Below, piece after piece: positions 31,953 through 42,368 of a stretch of DNA of 64,000 nt. The notes below the pieces were generated by a model that was given only the letters and a program-made list of their open reading frames with translations, had not been told where the DNA came from and made no database searches. Position 1 is the first letter of the stretch. Each line of letters opens with the position of its first letter. A program made the translations under genes and the position numbers. This stretch comes from Scilla litardierei (taxonomy: Eukaryota > Streptophyta > Magnoliopsida > Asparagales > Asparagaceae), in NCBI GenBank assembly GCA_030789695.1, contig CM061142.1, forward strand, positions 570,267,281 through 570,331,280, in the 5' to 3' direction.

Positions 31953-33093
31953 TCTCCCACTTGCACTCAGGATCATTTATCCCGAATGCAGGAGATGATT
32001 GTAAACATCTTTTGCAATATTTTATCCTTTGCATCAAATGCAAATTATTCTCCCTAACTAATTTCTACCTATTACTAGACGAAGATCGCACTCTGTGTGA
32101 GATCCTACAGCCTGCCCCTTACAACAGGTTGAGCTCGAAGCCCTATACGACAGTGACCACGAGCAGTGGTTGCCGTCCCTGCTTCAGGAATCATCATTAT
32201 GTGGTTGACTCATTGACATGAGTATTATCGGGACCACCCTGACTGTTTCCGTGATGAATTCCGCAGTTATAGTCTTTTCGTCTAAACTATGTCGTGTAAG
32301 TCAAGTCTAGGGTACAGTCAAACTGTCAACCCCAATAACTTGACTCCGGTTAGTTTCTATCGATCTTTTAGTCAAAAATATTGGACTTCTTCCAACATAC
32401 TCTGGCCAGAGTTTTTACTAAAGACCGAACTAACCGTACGACACTAACTCCCATTGACAGGGAGAGACGAATCCTCTCTTGGTCATTACTCTCCTCATAC
32501 GCTTCAAGTGTCACCCAATCAAATACCTTTCGACAGGCCTTGCCTCGAAGCTAGGTCATTTGATCTAAGTGGCACCGTTCACGCACAGGTTCGTCAAAAT
32601 GACCTCAAGTCAAAAGACCAACTAGCCTATCATCACTAAGAGTTATCATTGACAGATTGGTCAATATAACCATATGATAACTCTTGTGGATCGTTCAGTG
32701 AACTCATTCTCTAATGAGCACCTGTGTCTCGTCTTCGACTTTGCCAAGTCAAGCGATTATGAGATCATCGCCACCGCTAAACGGTGAAGACTAAGACACA
32801 ATGGTCTATCCGATGTTTCGATATCCTTGTTCTCGAAACATCTACGACCACGAACCCTTTTAGACTTATGCTACAGATGGTCAAACATTTCTCCATGATC
32901 GAGATACTCATCTCGATATCTGTTTGACCTTACATAAAGTCTCAGGACTTTACCTAAGTTAATGTCTAATGTTTACTACATTATAAAATAACTTAGATAA
33001 ATTATTACCAAACAGCTTACTGTTATTTCGAACAAGATGTTTATGCTATTCACACATGGAGATAGATTGCCTCGAGGGTATTATCTCTCAACA
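31953..33093 (-). other. Single-copy former-LTR segment inside Copia-3
   Basis: Colinear with the second half of the long solo LTR at 50922-53506 (shared stretches such as GGATCATTTATCCCGAATGCAGG, ATTACTAGACGAAG and CTCATTGACATGAGT). In the solo LTR this is LTR sequence; in Copia-3 it lies between two polypurine tract/LTR-start motifs and exists once only. A polypurine tract (minus-strand AAGTGGGAGA) at its left edge (31953-31962) defines the present LTR. Confidence 0.7.
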
Positions 33094-33103
33094 TCTCCCA
33101 CTT
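33094..33103 (-). promoter_or_regulatory. Relict second polypurine tract of Copia-3
   Basis: The minus strand reads AAGTGGGAGA followed by TGTTGAGAGATAATACCC, a second LTR-start-like junction matching the start of the solo LTR (TGTTGGGAGATGTATGCCC). See the finding on LTR shortening. Confidence 0.6.
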
Positions 33104-35460
33104 GCACTCCGGCCCATTTATCTTGGTATCTTATACCGTTTTTATACATAAGTTTTCCCGACTTCATGTGGTAGAGCCTTCGTGAGTGGATCTGCTAAAA
33201 CCGTCTACACTATAGACTTAAGGGGTTTCTATGTTCATGTTAGACCAACCATTTGAATCTCATTCAAATAATTCACTTGGTCTTTCGGAATCCATAATAT
33301 TTTTATTTACTTGGATCTTATCCAGTTCATCGTACCTTACGATAATCATTTAATTTTGTTAATAGTCATTTCAAATGGCTCATTTCTATTTCTCATAAAG
33401 TGTCAAACCATTTGATAACTTTGTCAAAATAAATGTTCCATCCCTTTGATGTCTCGCATGTAATTTATATGCTCCCACTGACCTTGAAAACTATCTGGCT
33501 AATTTATATAAGTTGGTCCGTCTAAATCATATTTAGAAAAACGAACTTATAAGTGAATGCTCCAATTTTCATGGTCAACTTAAGCGTTTTACATCGAGTT
33601 TGGTCCGAGTAGATCTGTGCACATCTGCTGGCGAGAAGGTTTTAACATAATCCATTTTATAGGAATTAGGATGAAAACCGTTCTCGACCAACATGATTGC
33701 ACTTCACTACTTTCTTTTCTGCACCAATCTTTCAACTTAAAGATTTACTTGCAGAAAGTAAGGAAACATTTTCCTTGGGCACGTAAACTAAATTCCAAAA
33801 TTTATTTACGCACACAGACCTATTCTGATTGCACCAAATTTTAAATCGGAGTTACTACTCCGAATTTTCATCCTAAAAGTTGGCTAAGTCATCATCAATT
33901 ATGATGTCTAACTCGACTCTTCGTCTCACGAGATTCGAGTAATTATCCAACTTCTTAATGATTGATTTTATGAATATCTTATTGATAATGTCCTCACAGA
34001 ACATTATCAAAACCTAGGCATTACTATCTGGGACTTAACCCAGAAGGAGGACTTAACTCAGAGTCACTTACAATGGATCACACCAAGTCTAACTAAGTGT
34101 GATTCATACCTTTTAACACTTAATGTGTTAACAGACTTGACCTGAGAGAAAATCACATTTTCTTTTAGTCACGCAAGATTTTATGTAGCTAAGTATTTGA
34201 CCATTCGATCTAATCGAATCAGTTTAAATACTTTAGTCATTTCGTTCTTAATTTTATCAGACTTGTGTTTCATCAAGAACACGTGTCTTAATAAAATATA
34301 CGAATAACTTATTTTGGTTAATCTAGACTCGGGTACATCAGTATGTACGAGACTGAGTTCGACAACTTATTCTCCCACTGTCTTACAGATGGGTTTCGGC
34401 CATTATATCTAAGAGGGTAAGACTCACAAATGTCTGTAGACTTCATAATACGGTAGGTCAGACCCCTCTTTATGTGACTTGTGAAGCTTACTCTCTCGAT
34501 ACAGCCTAGTCTATTTTGCCATATAAGTTTGCTACTATCTTGTGTATTTTTATATTGACATTTAATATATTATAGTTATCACAAATTACTTAACACAAAA
34601 TATTGCTTCAAAAGCAAGGTGACGACATTCGTCAAAATGTGTTAGACGTCTTTTGTATAACAATTATGTTGAAATCGTGATATCAAAATATGTCACATTT
34701 CATTTCCTCCTCCTTATGCCTTTACTAATGATAAATTAAACTAACTTTCTCAATTGACTTTCCGGAGTGCCTTCTTCCTTTTCTAAATCACATTTAGATA
34801 TTAAATAGCCCAAAATAAATAAATAGCTATGCAGGCATCTTATGTATCCAAACACTTGAGCTTTGCAATCTGAGTGTAGCTCAAGAAGTTGCTTGTCTCA
34901 AGATCCGGTTGGGATACATAGTCTTGCACCGCTCATGCACTCGTATTTAACTCAAACGGTTTGATCGAATTCTCGAACTTTTGCGGATCAAAATTATTTG
35001 TCCATACAACCTTGAGGGTAGCTAGACAAGTTGTAGGGAGAAACATACTTCGAATATCCTATATGTTCAAGCTGCCTCATATAGAGACGAGTGACATGTT
35101 GCGTGAATTTATTTGTTGGACCCGGAACTTAATGAAATCATATTTTTTAAGTCTGTTCTTTAGAAGGTCATTTTAATGTCAACGAGAATATAGTTTTGAT
35201 TCTATCAATTAGAATTTAGCTTGATATTCAATTAATCAACCTATTTGACCAGTTAACTTATTCCATTAAAATATTATATTTCGATTCCTTCGGTAAACAT
35301 AGTCTTGCCCTAGTTTAGCATATGTTCAATATTAAATATAGGTAGATTGGCATTCATCTATCTATATCCTCCCACTATTTTTACGATCGTTTCAAAGCTT
35401 AATAACGAACGATTTAATCGAATTAAAATATTTAAAATTTAGTGAAAGAGGGATCCAATC
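33104..35460 (-). pseudogene. Decayed Copia-3 pol region
   Basis: AT-rich and full of stops. The only firm coding relic is at 33161-33199 (minus strand), which translates ADPLTKALPHE, the conserved C-terminal motif of Copia RNase H just before the polypurine tract. Its position at the 3' end of the interior is as expected. The rest is too diverged to assign by eye. Confidence 0.6.
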
Positions 35461-35473
35461 ATCCTGAACCTCA

Positions 35474-35776
35474 CAACCTTGAGGAGACTCAACAAGTTGA
35501 TTGGTTCCATGATTGGTAGACTAACTCTTAGTCAATCACATCACATGTGACTCCCTATCATTTTTACCCACAATCACTTATGATCTTGAGGAGACTCAAC
35601 AAATCATAATGACTGGTCTAGTCAGACCCTTGATTTCGTGTCCAGATTTGACTTAGATCGATGCTCGAGGAGACCCGACGTATCGATTTGGGTCAAGTCT
35701 AGACTACATCACATGTATGTTGGAGTTTGTTCCTTAAAGATAAACATGTCATAGCTTGAGGAGACTCAACAACTAT
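35474..35776. repeat. Constant-loop, variable-stem hairpins in Copia-3 (18-nt loop CTTGAGGAGACTCAACAA)
   Basis: Four units with exactly 18-nt loops. Arms: CAAC/GTTG (35474-35499), TTATGAT/ATCATAA (35578-35609, perfect 7 bp), ATCGAT/ATCGAT with one bulged base (35657-35687, loop variant CTCGAGGAGACCCGACGT) and ATAG/CTAT (35751-35776). Units 1 and 3 have further complementary flanks (CCAATCA/TGATTGG; GACTT/AAGTC). In element orientation they lie 1.2-1.5 kb after the primer site, in the leader/gag region. Confidence 0.85.
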
Positions 35777-36469
35777 AATTGTCTTCTTTGAGTTACCAAG
35801 CTCCAAAATCAAGGAGGGATACGGATTAATCTTTAATAAGATTTATAACGCATTGACTAGATATAGTCCAGGGTGTCATCAATCATGATTCGCGACATTG
35901 CGGTCCAGCGGAACACAGCCAGGGAATTGACTAAGCCAGGATCACTATCCCTTAAAGGGTGATCCAGAACTCTTAGCCAAGCACATTGCCTGGATCATGG
36001 TCCATTGAATGAAGCTTGTCATTTTTGTATGTGTGCCATAGACTAAACAGCTTTTATTAACAACTAATTAATCCTATCAATTAGTTGCATCCTTAAATTC
36101 AAAATTTTAGGATTTGTTTAATAACTTTTATTAAGACCTTATCAACTATAAGGTTCATGTGCTATCCTAATCGTTATTAGGTTTTTAATAAACTTTATTA
36201 ACAAAGCCAAAAGCGAAGTCCTTTAATGAGAATTAATTATAACAATTAGAATTAAGATTCATTAAAAGGACTACCCTAATCATGAATTAGGTCTTAAAGG
36301 GTTGTTAAAAGTTTTATTAAAGCATAGCATGTCATTAAAATTCAAGTAAAAATTTTAATCATTTCTTAATGGCTAACCTACAGGGTTGTCTTGTGTTATC
36401 AAATAAGGGACAAGAGGAACTAGCCATTAAAATAAAGCTACACTAATTTTATCGCATAAAATGAAAGTG

Positions 36470-36930
36470 TACTACTATTTAACAATTAAGGAGAACAATG
36501 TTTATCACATAAACAATTTTAGCTTGCATACATAAATTTAACATTTAAATTTAAATTATGATTTTAAAAATATTTTATTTTTATCTCATAAAAACTTGTT
36601 TTTAAAATCACAAATTTGCATGCTACTTTAAAAAATTTATCGCATAAAAATTTTAACCTTTAAAATCAGTTTTAAAATATCTCATAAAATTAAAACATCA
36701 TTTTAAAAAAACTTTCATGCCTAAAAATATATCATATAAAATTTTTCGGCACTTTAAACTTATCGCACAAAGTTTAAAAGATTTAAAATTAGTTTTAAAA
36801 ATTATCACATAAATTTTAAAACGTCATTTAAAAATTTTCATGTTCAAAAATTTATCACATAGATTTTTAAACATCAAAAACAGTTTTAAAATTTATCTCA
36901 TAACTTTAAAAAAACATTTTTAAAAGTATT
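36470..36930. repeat. Degenerate AT-rich repeat with TTATCNCATAAA core
   Basis: Cores such as TTATCGCATAAA, ATATCTCATAAA, TTATCACATAAA and TTATCGCACAAA recur roughly every 40-60 bp, separated by TTTTAAAA-type blocks. This is the untranslated leader of Copia-3, next to the primer site. Confidence 0.65.
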
Positions 36931-36984
36931 TAAAAGCATTTCAAAGTTTAAAGAAATCACCGGCTAGATCGTAACACAGACCAA

Positions 36985-36996
36985 GCTCTGATACCA
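36985..36996 (-). promoter_or_regulatory. Primer binding site (tRNA-iMet), Copia-3
   Basis: The minus strand reads TGGTATCAGAGC one base inside the LTR end. Confidence 0.9.
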
Positions 36997-36997
36997 C

Positions 36998-38218
36998 TGA
37001 AGGGTTTTCTGGGACCCTTAGGGCACAAAAACTCTATGCCCGTCCTAGGTCGGACAGAACATAGACAGAAAAACAGCGGAAAAATAAACATGTTAATCTA
37101 ATTAACATTTAACCCTAAGGTCCGAGACCTTAATCCAAGATCTATGCCGACTTGGGATGGGTCTCACCATCCCAAGAAGGATCTAGCCTACTGCGATTAA
37201 ATTAAACTAATGCTAATAAACACATACCCAGAATCTCAACCCTGGGGAAGGCGAAATGTTCCGCACCGTCTTCCGAGCCGCTCCCGTCCCACGCCGAGCC
37301 GCTCCTCGAACCGCTCCCCAAACCGCTCCTCGAACCGTTCTGCATCCCGAGGCGATCAATCCCGTGTCGCCGAGCCAACCACGCGCTGAAGAAATTTTCA
37401 CGCGAGTGAAACCTCTGCCTAGATTTCGGATCTGAATCCGAACTCCTTTGCGGCTTTGCTAGAGCCCTCAGGAGCAAGGCAGAAATTTCGAGCGAGAGGA
37501 GAAATATTAATTTAGCTTAGATCCGAGCGTGCTCCAACATTTACGAGAGCCGCTCCGATCTAGAGCTTGGGACGAGTTATGAGGAAGGGGGAGGGCCTCT
37601 ATTTATAGAGGCGGCTGACTCTCCCCTTTTCTCCACAACCGAGGTGGGACTATTAATTTGGGATTAATTAAATCAAGTTAGTTTGCCTTTCACAAAGGGC
37701 AAACTTCCTCGAATTTTAACTCCCTCACCGTTGAGCTTCAATGTTGGTACAACCTACCAAATCGAAGAGGGTTCAACGGTGAACGCGTAGGAAAAAACGG
37801 CTCGTCAATCCGAGTCCGTTTGACCCTTCAAACAATTGTCGAAAGTTAGCCAAGAGTCATGCTTCTCTTAGAAACGTAGCCGTCAAGAAAATCCCAGGTT
37901 TCAAAAAAACCTAACCAGAAAATTCGAGCTTGGTGGGCCTCCATTTTCGCTGGTTTCAGCCCAACAGTTTGGGCTGACTTGTTTTGGCTATAAATTGTGC
38001 ATTTGGACTCCGTTTTTGACGCGGTTTGAATCTGCGTTTAGAGCGGGACAATCCCGTCATCTAGGTAACCTTTTCAACGTATTTATTTAATTAAATATAG
38101 TCTTAAACAATTTAAGACACATTTAATCTCTTTTGCATCATATGCAAAATAGTCCCTATCTAGGCTTAAATTATCATTTGCATCAAATACAAATGATCCG
38201 AGGGCATATTCCTATACA
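36998..38218 (-). mobile_element. 5' LTR of Copia-3 (right copy)
   Basis: 1221 bp, same length as the left copy. On the minus strand starts TGTATAGGAATATGCCC, ends ACCCTTCA. It keeps a perfect 10-bp-arm hairpin CTTGGGATGG/CCATCCCAAG (about 37151-37176) that has one mismatch in the left copy. Confidence 0.93.
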
Positions 38219-38513
38219 GACTCATCCTTAGTCCGACCTGCGTGCCTAGCCCCCGTTTTAAGTCCTATTACTGACTTAGGCATCGGAGAGGCTAAGGGTT
38301 GAACCCCAACCTGGCCTTTCTGACGATTTATTCATTGCGCAGGATAGCTCGTCCCCCGGCCTGTGTTCGCCTCCAACTCCAGCAGTTCGACCTTCCTCAC
38401 CCGCATCCTGTTGGATTCGACTATGTGGTCTGCTTCAACGGAAAGCTTAGCCTCATCCTCCCTCTAATCACCTGTCAAATAGCCTACTCTAATCCCTTCA
38501 TTAACATAACTAC
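38219..38513 (+). mobile_element. 3' LTR of Tat-3, second part
   Basis: Resumes with GACTCATCCTTAGTCCG and runs to CATAACTAC, where Athila-1 is inserted. Colinear with about 19412-19711 of the 5' LTR. Confidence 0.95.
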
Positions 38514-38879
38514 TGATCGCGCCCGGGCGTACACCCTAAAGAGCGACCGTGTAGTTTTACCGCAAGCGCACGGTGTAGCAGCGAGCGGGTATCGAACACA
38601 GGGAGGACGTATGATAGTGCCTTCTCCGAACAACCTGGCTATAGGGACAGAAAAGTAGGAAATTGCCATTCGGCGATGTTGTCACAATCGTCAAACAATG
38701 TAAGGAGATATAAAATCAAATAAAGACGCCTAGGGAATAGGGAATCCCCACTACTCACCGTATCTCGTCATTGTGATTCATCGGTTTCACAATTGCTAGG
38801 TTAGAATGTCGGGTGAACTAGTTGCAACTGAATGTAAAACCTAGCTCACGCTCTCGCGCTGTTGCCGGTCTATAGCAAA

Positions 38880-39178
38880 CCTAGGCTCGGGTCCAATCTC
38901 TTGCAAACCCTAGCCTAGGCAAGCTAGCATTATGATCAACGTCATCGTTCAATCGCATCCCGAGCCCACTCTCGTGCAAACTCGGGCTACGACCTAGGTT
39001 GGGATAGTTCCTACCCGTCCAATCTCTTGCAAACGGGTATCGGTATAGAATTGCAACCGAGAATCCTAGTATCGGTCCAATATCTTGCAAACCGATACTA
39101 CGGAAACTCAATTTCAACCCAATTCGGATTTCTAGGGTTTCCTATCGAATTGGGATCCAATCTCTTGCAAATCCCAAT
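38880..39178. repeat. Five constant-loop, variable-stem hairpins in Athila LTR (16-nt loop TCCAATCTCTTGCAAA)
   Basis: Arms and positions: CCTAGGCTCGGG/CCCTAGCCTAGG (38880-38919, 11 of 12 paired), CCCGAG/CTCGGG (38959-38986, loop variant CCCACTCTCGTGCAAA), TACCCG/CGGGTA (39012-39039), TAGTATCGG/CCGATACTA (39067-39100, 9 of 9) and ATTGGGA/TCCCAAT (39149-39178, plus four more pairs beyond a bulge). The loop is always 16 nt; the stems are unrelated to each other. The right LTR repeats the array at 48814-49112. Confidence 0.93.
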
Positions 39179-39657
39179 CGATATGAACACCTAGCTATCC
39201 GTATTATATCAATCCCAAACTAACCCTAATCAATTCTAGCAATAGTTCTACCAAATCGTCACAAATCGGAAATTGGGCTCGTAGGGTTCATCCACACGCC
39301 CTAAGACGTTAAAACTACTCACAAATCATATTGCTAATGGAAGAATAATCAATAGAAACAGCAATGGATTTCATAGCAATATTCAAAATAGCAATAAAAA
39401 TAGGGTTTTTAATAGAGAGGGAGACAAACCAATGTAGCTTTCCAAGAATCCAACAAAATAGCACTTTTCTCTCCTCTCCAATCACAAGAATTAAACTCTA
39501 AAAAATCTAATCTAAAAAGGCTGCCAAAAGCAATAGCAAAGCTCTCTAAACTAGGTTAGAATCTGGGGTTAAATACCCCCCAAAACTGCCCAAAAATTCG
39601 TGACCAAACTGCCCCTGCAGAGCTCCACAATCGTGATTTCCGCTACAGGCAGCGCTG

Positions 39658-40060
39658 CTCACTCGGCCGAGTGACAAATGTCACTCGGCCGAGTGAGAAA
39701 CCCTGACGGATTCCAGTAACTCTGGGGTCTCGGGAGTCGTCACTTGGGGCGTCACTCGGCCGAGTGAGTTGTCGTCACTCGGCCGATGGGCTATCTTCAC
39801 TCGGGCGGACGGCAATTGCCACTCGGCCGAGTCGGGCTTCTGATGCTCAGACTGACGAAAAACAGTAACTTCGATGTTTTTGATGGGCGTCGTCTGGGAG
39901 CCACTCGGGCGAACAGGATACGTCACTCGGGCGAGTGGGTTTCTGATGCTCGGCCGAGTGCACGCCGATATATCTCTTGGAGCGTGTCCGGTCTGGCCGG
40001 CCGAGCGGGGACTCGCTGGTCGGCCGAGTGACTCCTTCACTCGGCCGAGTGAGACACTGA
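39658..40060. repeat. ACTCGGCCGAGT palindrome cluster, Athila LTR
   Basis: The 12-bp palindrome ACTCGGCCGAGT, often extended to TCACTCGGCCGAGTGA, recurs about eight times with half-changed forms (ACTCGGGCGAGT, ACTCGGGCGGAC). It is repeated in the right LTR at about 49592-49985, and a separate cluster is at 44740-45212. Confidence 0.9.
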
Positions 40061-40346
40061 AGATGCCCAACTTGCGTATTTTTGCCTCCTCGTCGCTCCT
40101 ACGACGTTCTTTCTTCTTCCGCTCCTCTCCAATCTCAAAATACCCCTCAGGGAAGTCGTCAGTGACATTCCAGAGTAGGTGTATCTCGGAATCACTCCAA
40201 ATCGCTCCAAATCTCCTGAAATACGACAAAAACAACAAATCATGAAGAGTATCGCAATCTTGTCGATAAATCATGAAAAACGTGATTTGAGCGATCAAAA
40301 TGGCATGCAAACATGCGGGAAAAATGTGTAAAATATGGAGTGATCA

Positions 40347-42368
40347 AAATCCCCCAAGCTTACCTCTTACTCGTCCTCGAGGAAGATAAGTAAAAGGTGA
40401 ACCCGGTGGATTTAGAAAATGAAAACGATGGAAAAACAGAAAACGAAAAAGAAAGAAGAAAGCGAAGCGGGGAGCTGCTAGATCATTTTTCTCAGGACGT
40501 GGGGTTTGCTTACTCATATAGCATGCTTCGAATGTAAAACACATGTCAAAGATTTTTATTTTGATATCATAGTATAGTGATCAAAATAGAGATAGAAAAC
40601 CCAAGAATATCGATATAGCATGAAAAATGGAATAATTCTAAGATTAACATCGTCTGAATCATCTAAAGCGGTATACAATATCGCAGATCACACACTTTTC
40701 AATTGAATGCTTTCTATGAGGAGTATGGAGGATATCACACAATAGAGTAGGAAGAATAGAAAAGCGTGGATTTCATGAAGTGAATGCTAGGCGTAGATTT
40801 CTGGATTTCGTGAAGCTAAAACAATCTCACCGAGTATAGAATATTACTTAGCCTAGGTTGTCATGCACCGTCAGGTAGTCACTCTCTCACACACCATTGG
40901 ATTCTCCCCCCCCCCCCCAAGCTTATCTATAAGCGTGGTGGCATATATAAAACGATATTTACGTCCCCATTTTTATGAAGCTCCAAAAGTCAAAAATAAA
41001 ACAAAAGAGGGAAGAAAGAGACAAAGTATATGAGATGGGATCGTTTTCGAACTACTTTTCTCTCTTCTTTTCTTATTCTCAAATCTTTTCCTTTTTCTTT
41101 TTCTCTCTCTTTTTTTTAAGCAATAAAAATACACAAATGATCCCAAATCAAAAGAGAGAGAAGGATATACAAAAAATTTTCTTTTTTTTTCTTTTTGGTT
41201 TTGGGAAATTTGGAGCTAGGAATTTAGTAACGGGGGAAATGCCAAATACTAGAATCGCTAAGGGGAGATTCACCAATGATTTTAAAATAGAGAATTAATG
41301 TTCAAGATATGTGGAGAAATAAATAAATATGTCTCTCAGTTCACTCTATAAGACGTGCATGACAACTTCAGCAGGGTAATCTAATCTACTCGGTTTCGAT
41401 CTCAAAAAAGCAAACTAATCCAGATTTATCATAGCCAACATCATTCAATCATCCTGAAGTGAAGTGTACAAGTCATGCAAATAGAAGTGATATAGGAAAA
41501 GAAAACGGTACTCCAGATATAAGCATTCAATGCGTGAATCTTGGTGTGTTTTCTACGATAGCATACATATGAATATTCAGACTCAGCTAATAATAGAATT
41601 TCATCCATTTTCATACGGAAAAAGTATGGGTTACTATCTCTAAATGCAAGGCAGATCATAGCATATGATATCAGAAATAAAAGCTAAGACATGACAAATA
41701 TAGCATGCATATAGAGAAAGCTAACTCCACGTCATCATCATCACAGAAAAGTCATCTCTAGCATGAGATGAAAGAAATAAAGATAAAAAGGGGAAATAAA
41801 ACTATTTACAATGCGACACACGAAGAAAGTAAGAAAAACGTGATGCATGGTAAAAAAGAAAAAGTGATGAAAATGAGTGCAAATGCGAAAATGGCGTGGA
41901 AAAAAAAACAAAAAACAAAGGTGGTAAATCAAAAAGCGTGAGAACTCACTCCCCCAAGCTAAAGTGCACAGTGTCCTCAATGTGCGAAGTGTGGCACACC
42001 GAGAGACGTGTAATGGGAGGGGGGTGGTGATGCATGCATGATAAAAAGAAATAAAAAGAACAAAATGAAAAATATGATGTGAATGTGGTGCATGCAAGGA
42101 CAAGAGTGATCCAGATATGTGTGTGTCACCAAAAATACTCTCCCTCACTCCCGAAAAAAGGATGTAGAATCATATGATCAAAACGTGGACAATAGTAGTG
42201 ATGGGAGGGGGGTGGCCAAAAATATCATCAGGACCAAGCAGAGAATGGGCAGCATAACGACAAAAAAAATCAGAGGCATCAAGGGTGTGCCTAAGCTGGT
42301 GGTGCTTCTCCATCTCCGTCCTGAGGCGGAGGTGGGGGTGGTGGTGGTGGTGGACGTGGAACGGTCTG
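40347..42368 (-). other. Athila-1 3' untranslated region with polypurine tract
   Basis: AT-rich, no gene. The minus strand ends AGCTTGGGGGATTT directly before the LTR (40347-40360), the polypurine tract. A poly-C/T stretch at 40907-40920 (minus-strand GCTTGGGGGG) and another GCTTGGGGGA near 41950-41960 resemble extra tracts. Long oligo-T and oligo-A runs lie at 41040-41210. Confidence 0.6.

Larger units (their letters stand above)
30732..38218 (-). mobile_element. Copia-3: minus-strand Ty1/Copia element, decayed coding region
   Basis: 7.5 kb with two 1221-bp LTRs, a perfect five-base duplication GACTC (30727-30731 and 38219-38223), an initiator-Met primer site beside the right LTR and a Copia-type polypurine tract (AAGTGGGAGA) beside the left LTR. 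The interior has no long open frame; a Copia RNase H relic fixes family and strand. The LTRs differ at about 25 sites by eye (about 2%), so insertion is fairly recent although coding capacity was already lost. Confidence 0.93.
38514..40346 (-). mobile_element. 3' LTR of Athila-1 (left copy)
   Basis: Minus-strand start TGATCACTCCATATTT, end GGGCGCGATCA. It carries the five-hairpin array (38880-39178) and the ACTCGGCCGAGT palindromes (39658-40060). Confidence 0.95.

Noticed and set aside
32454..35176. Short plus-strand frames in Copia-3 interior
   Set aside because: They lie opposite the element's coding strand in decayed AT-rich DNA, with no recognisable motif.
711..36996. tRNA-Met genes at TGGTATCAGAGC matches
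   Set aside because: Only the primer-complementary 3' end is present, always at LTR edges. No cloverleaf could be drawn.
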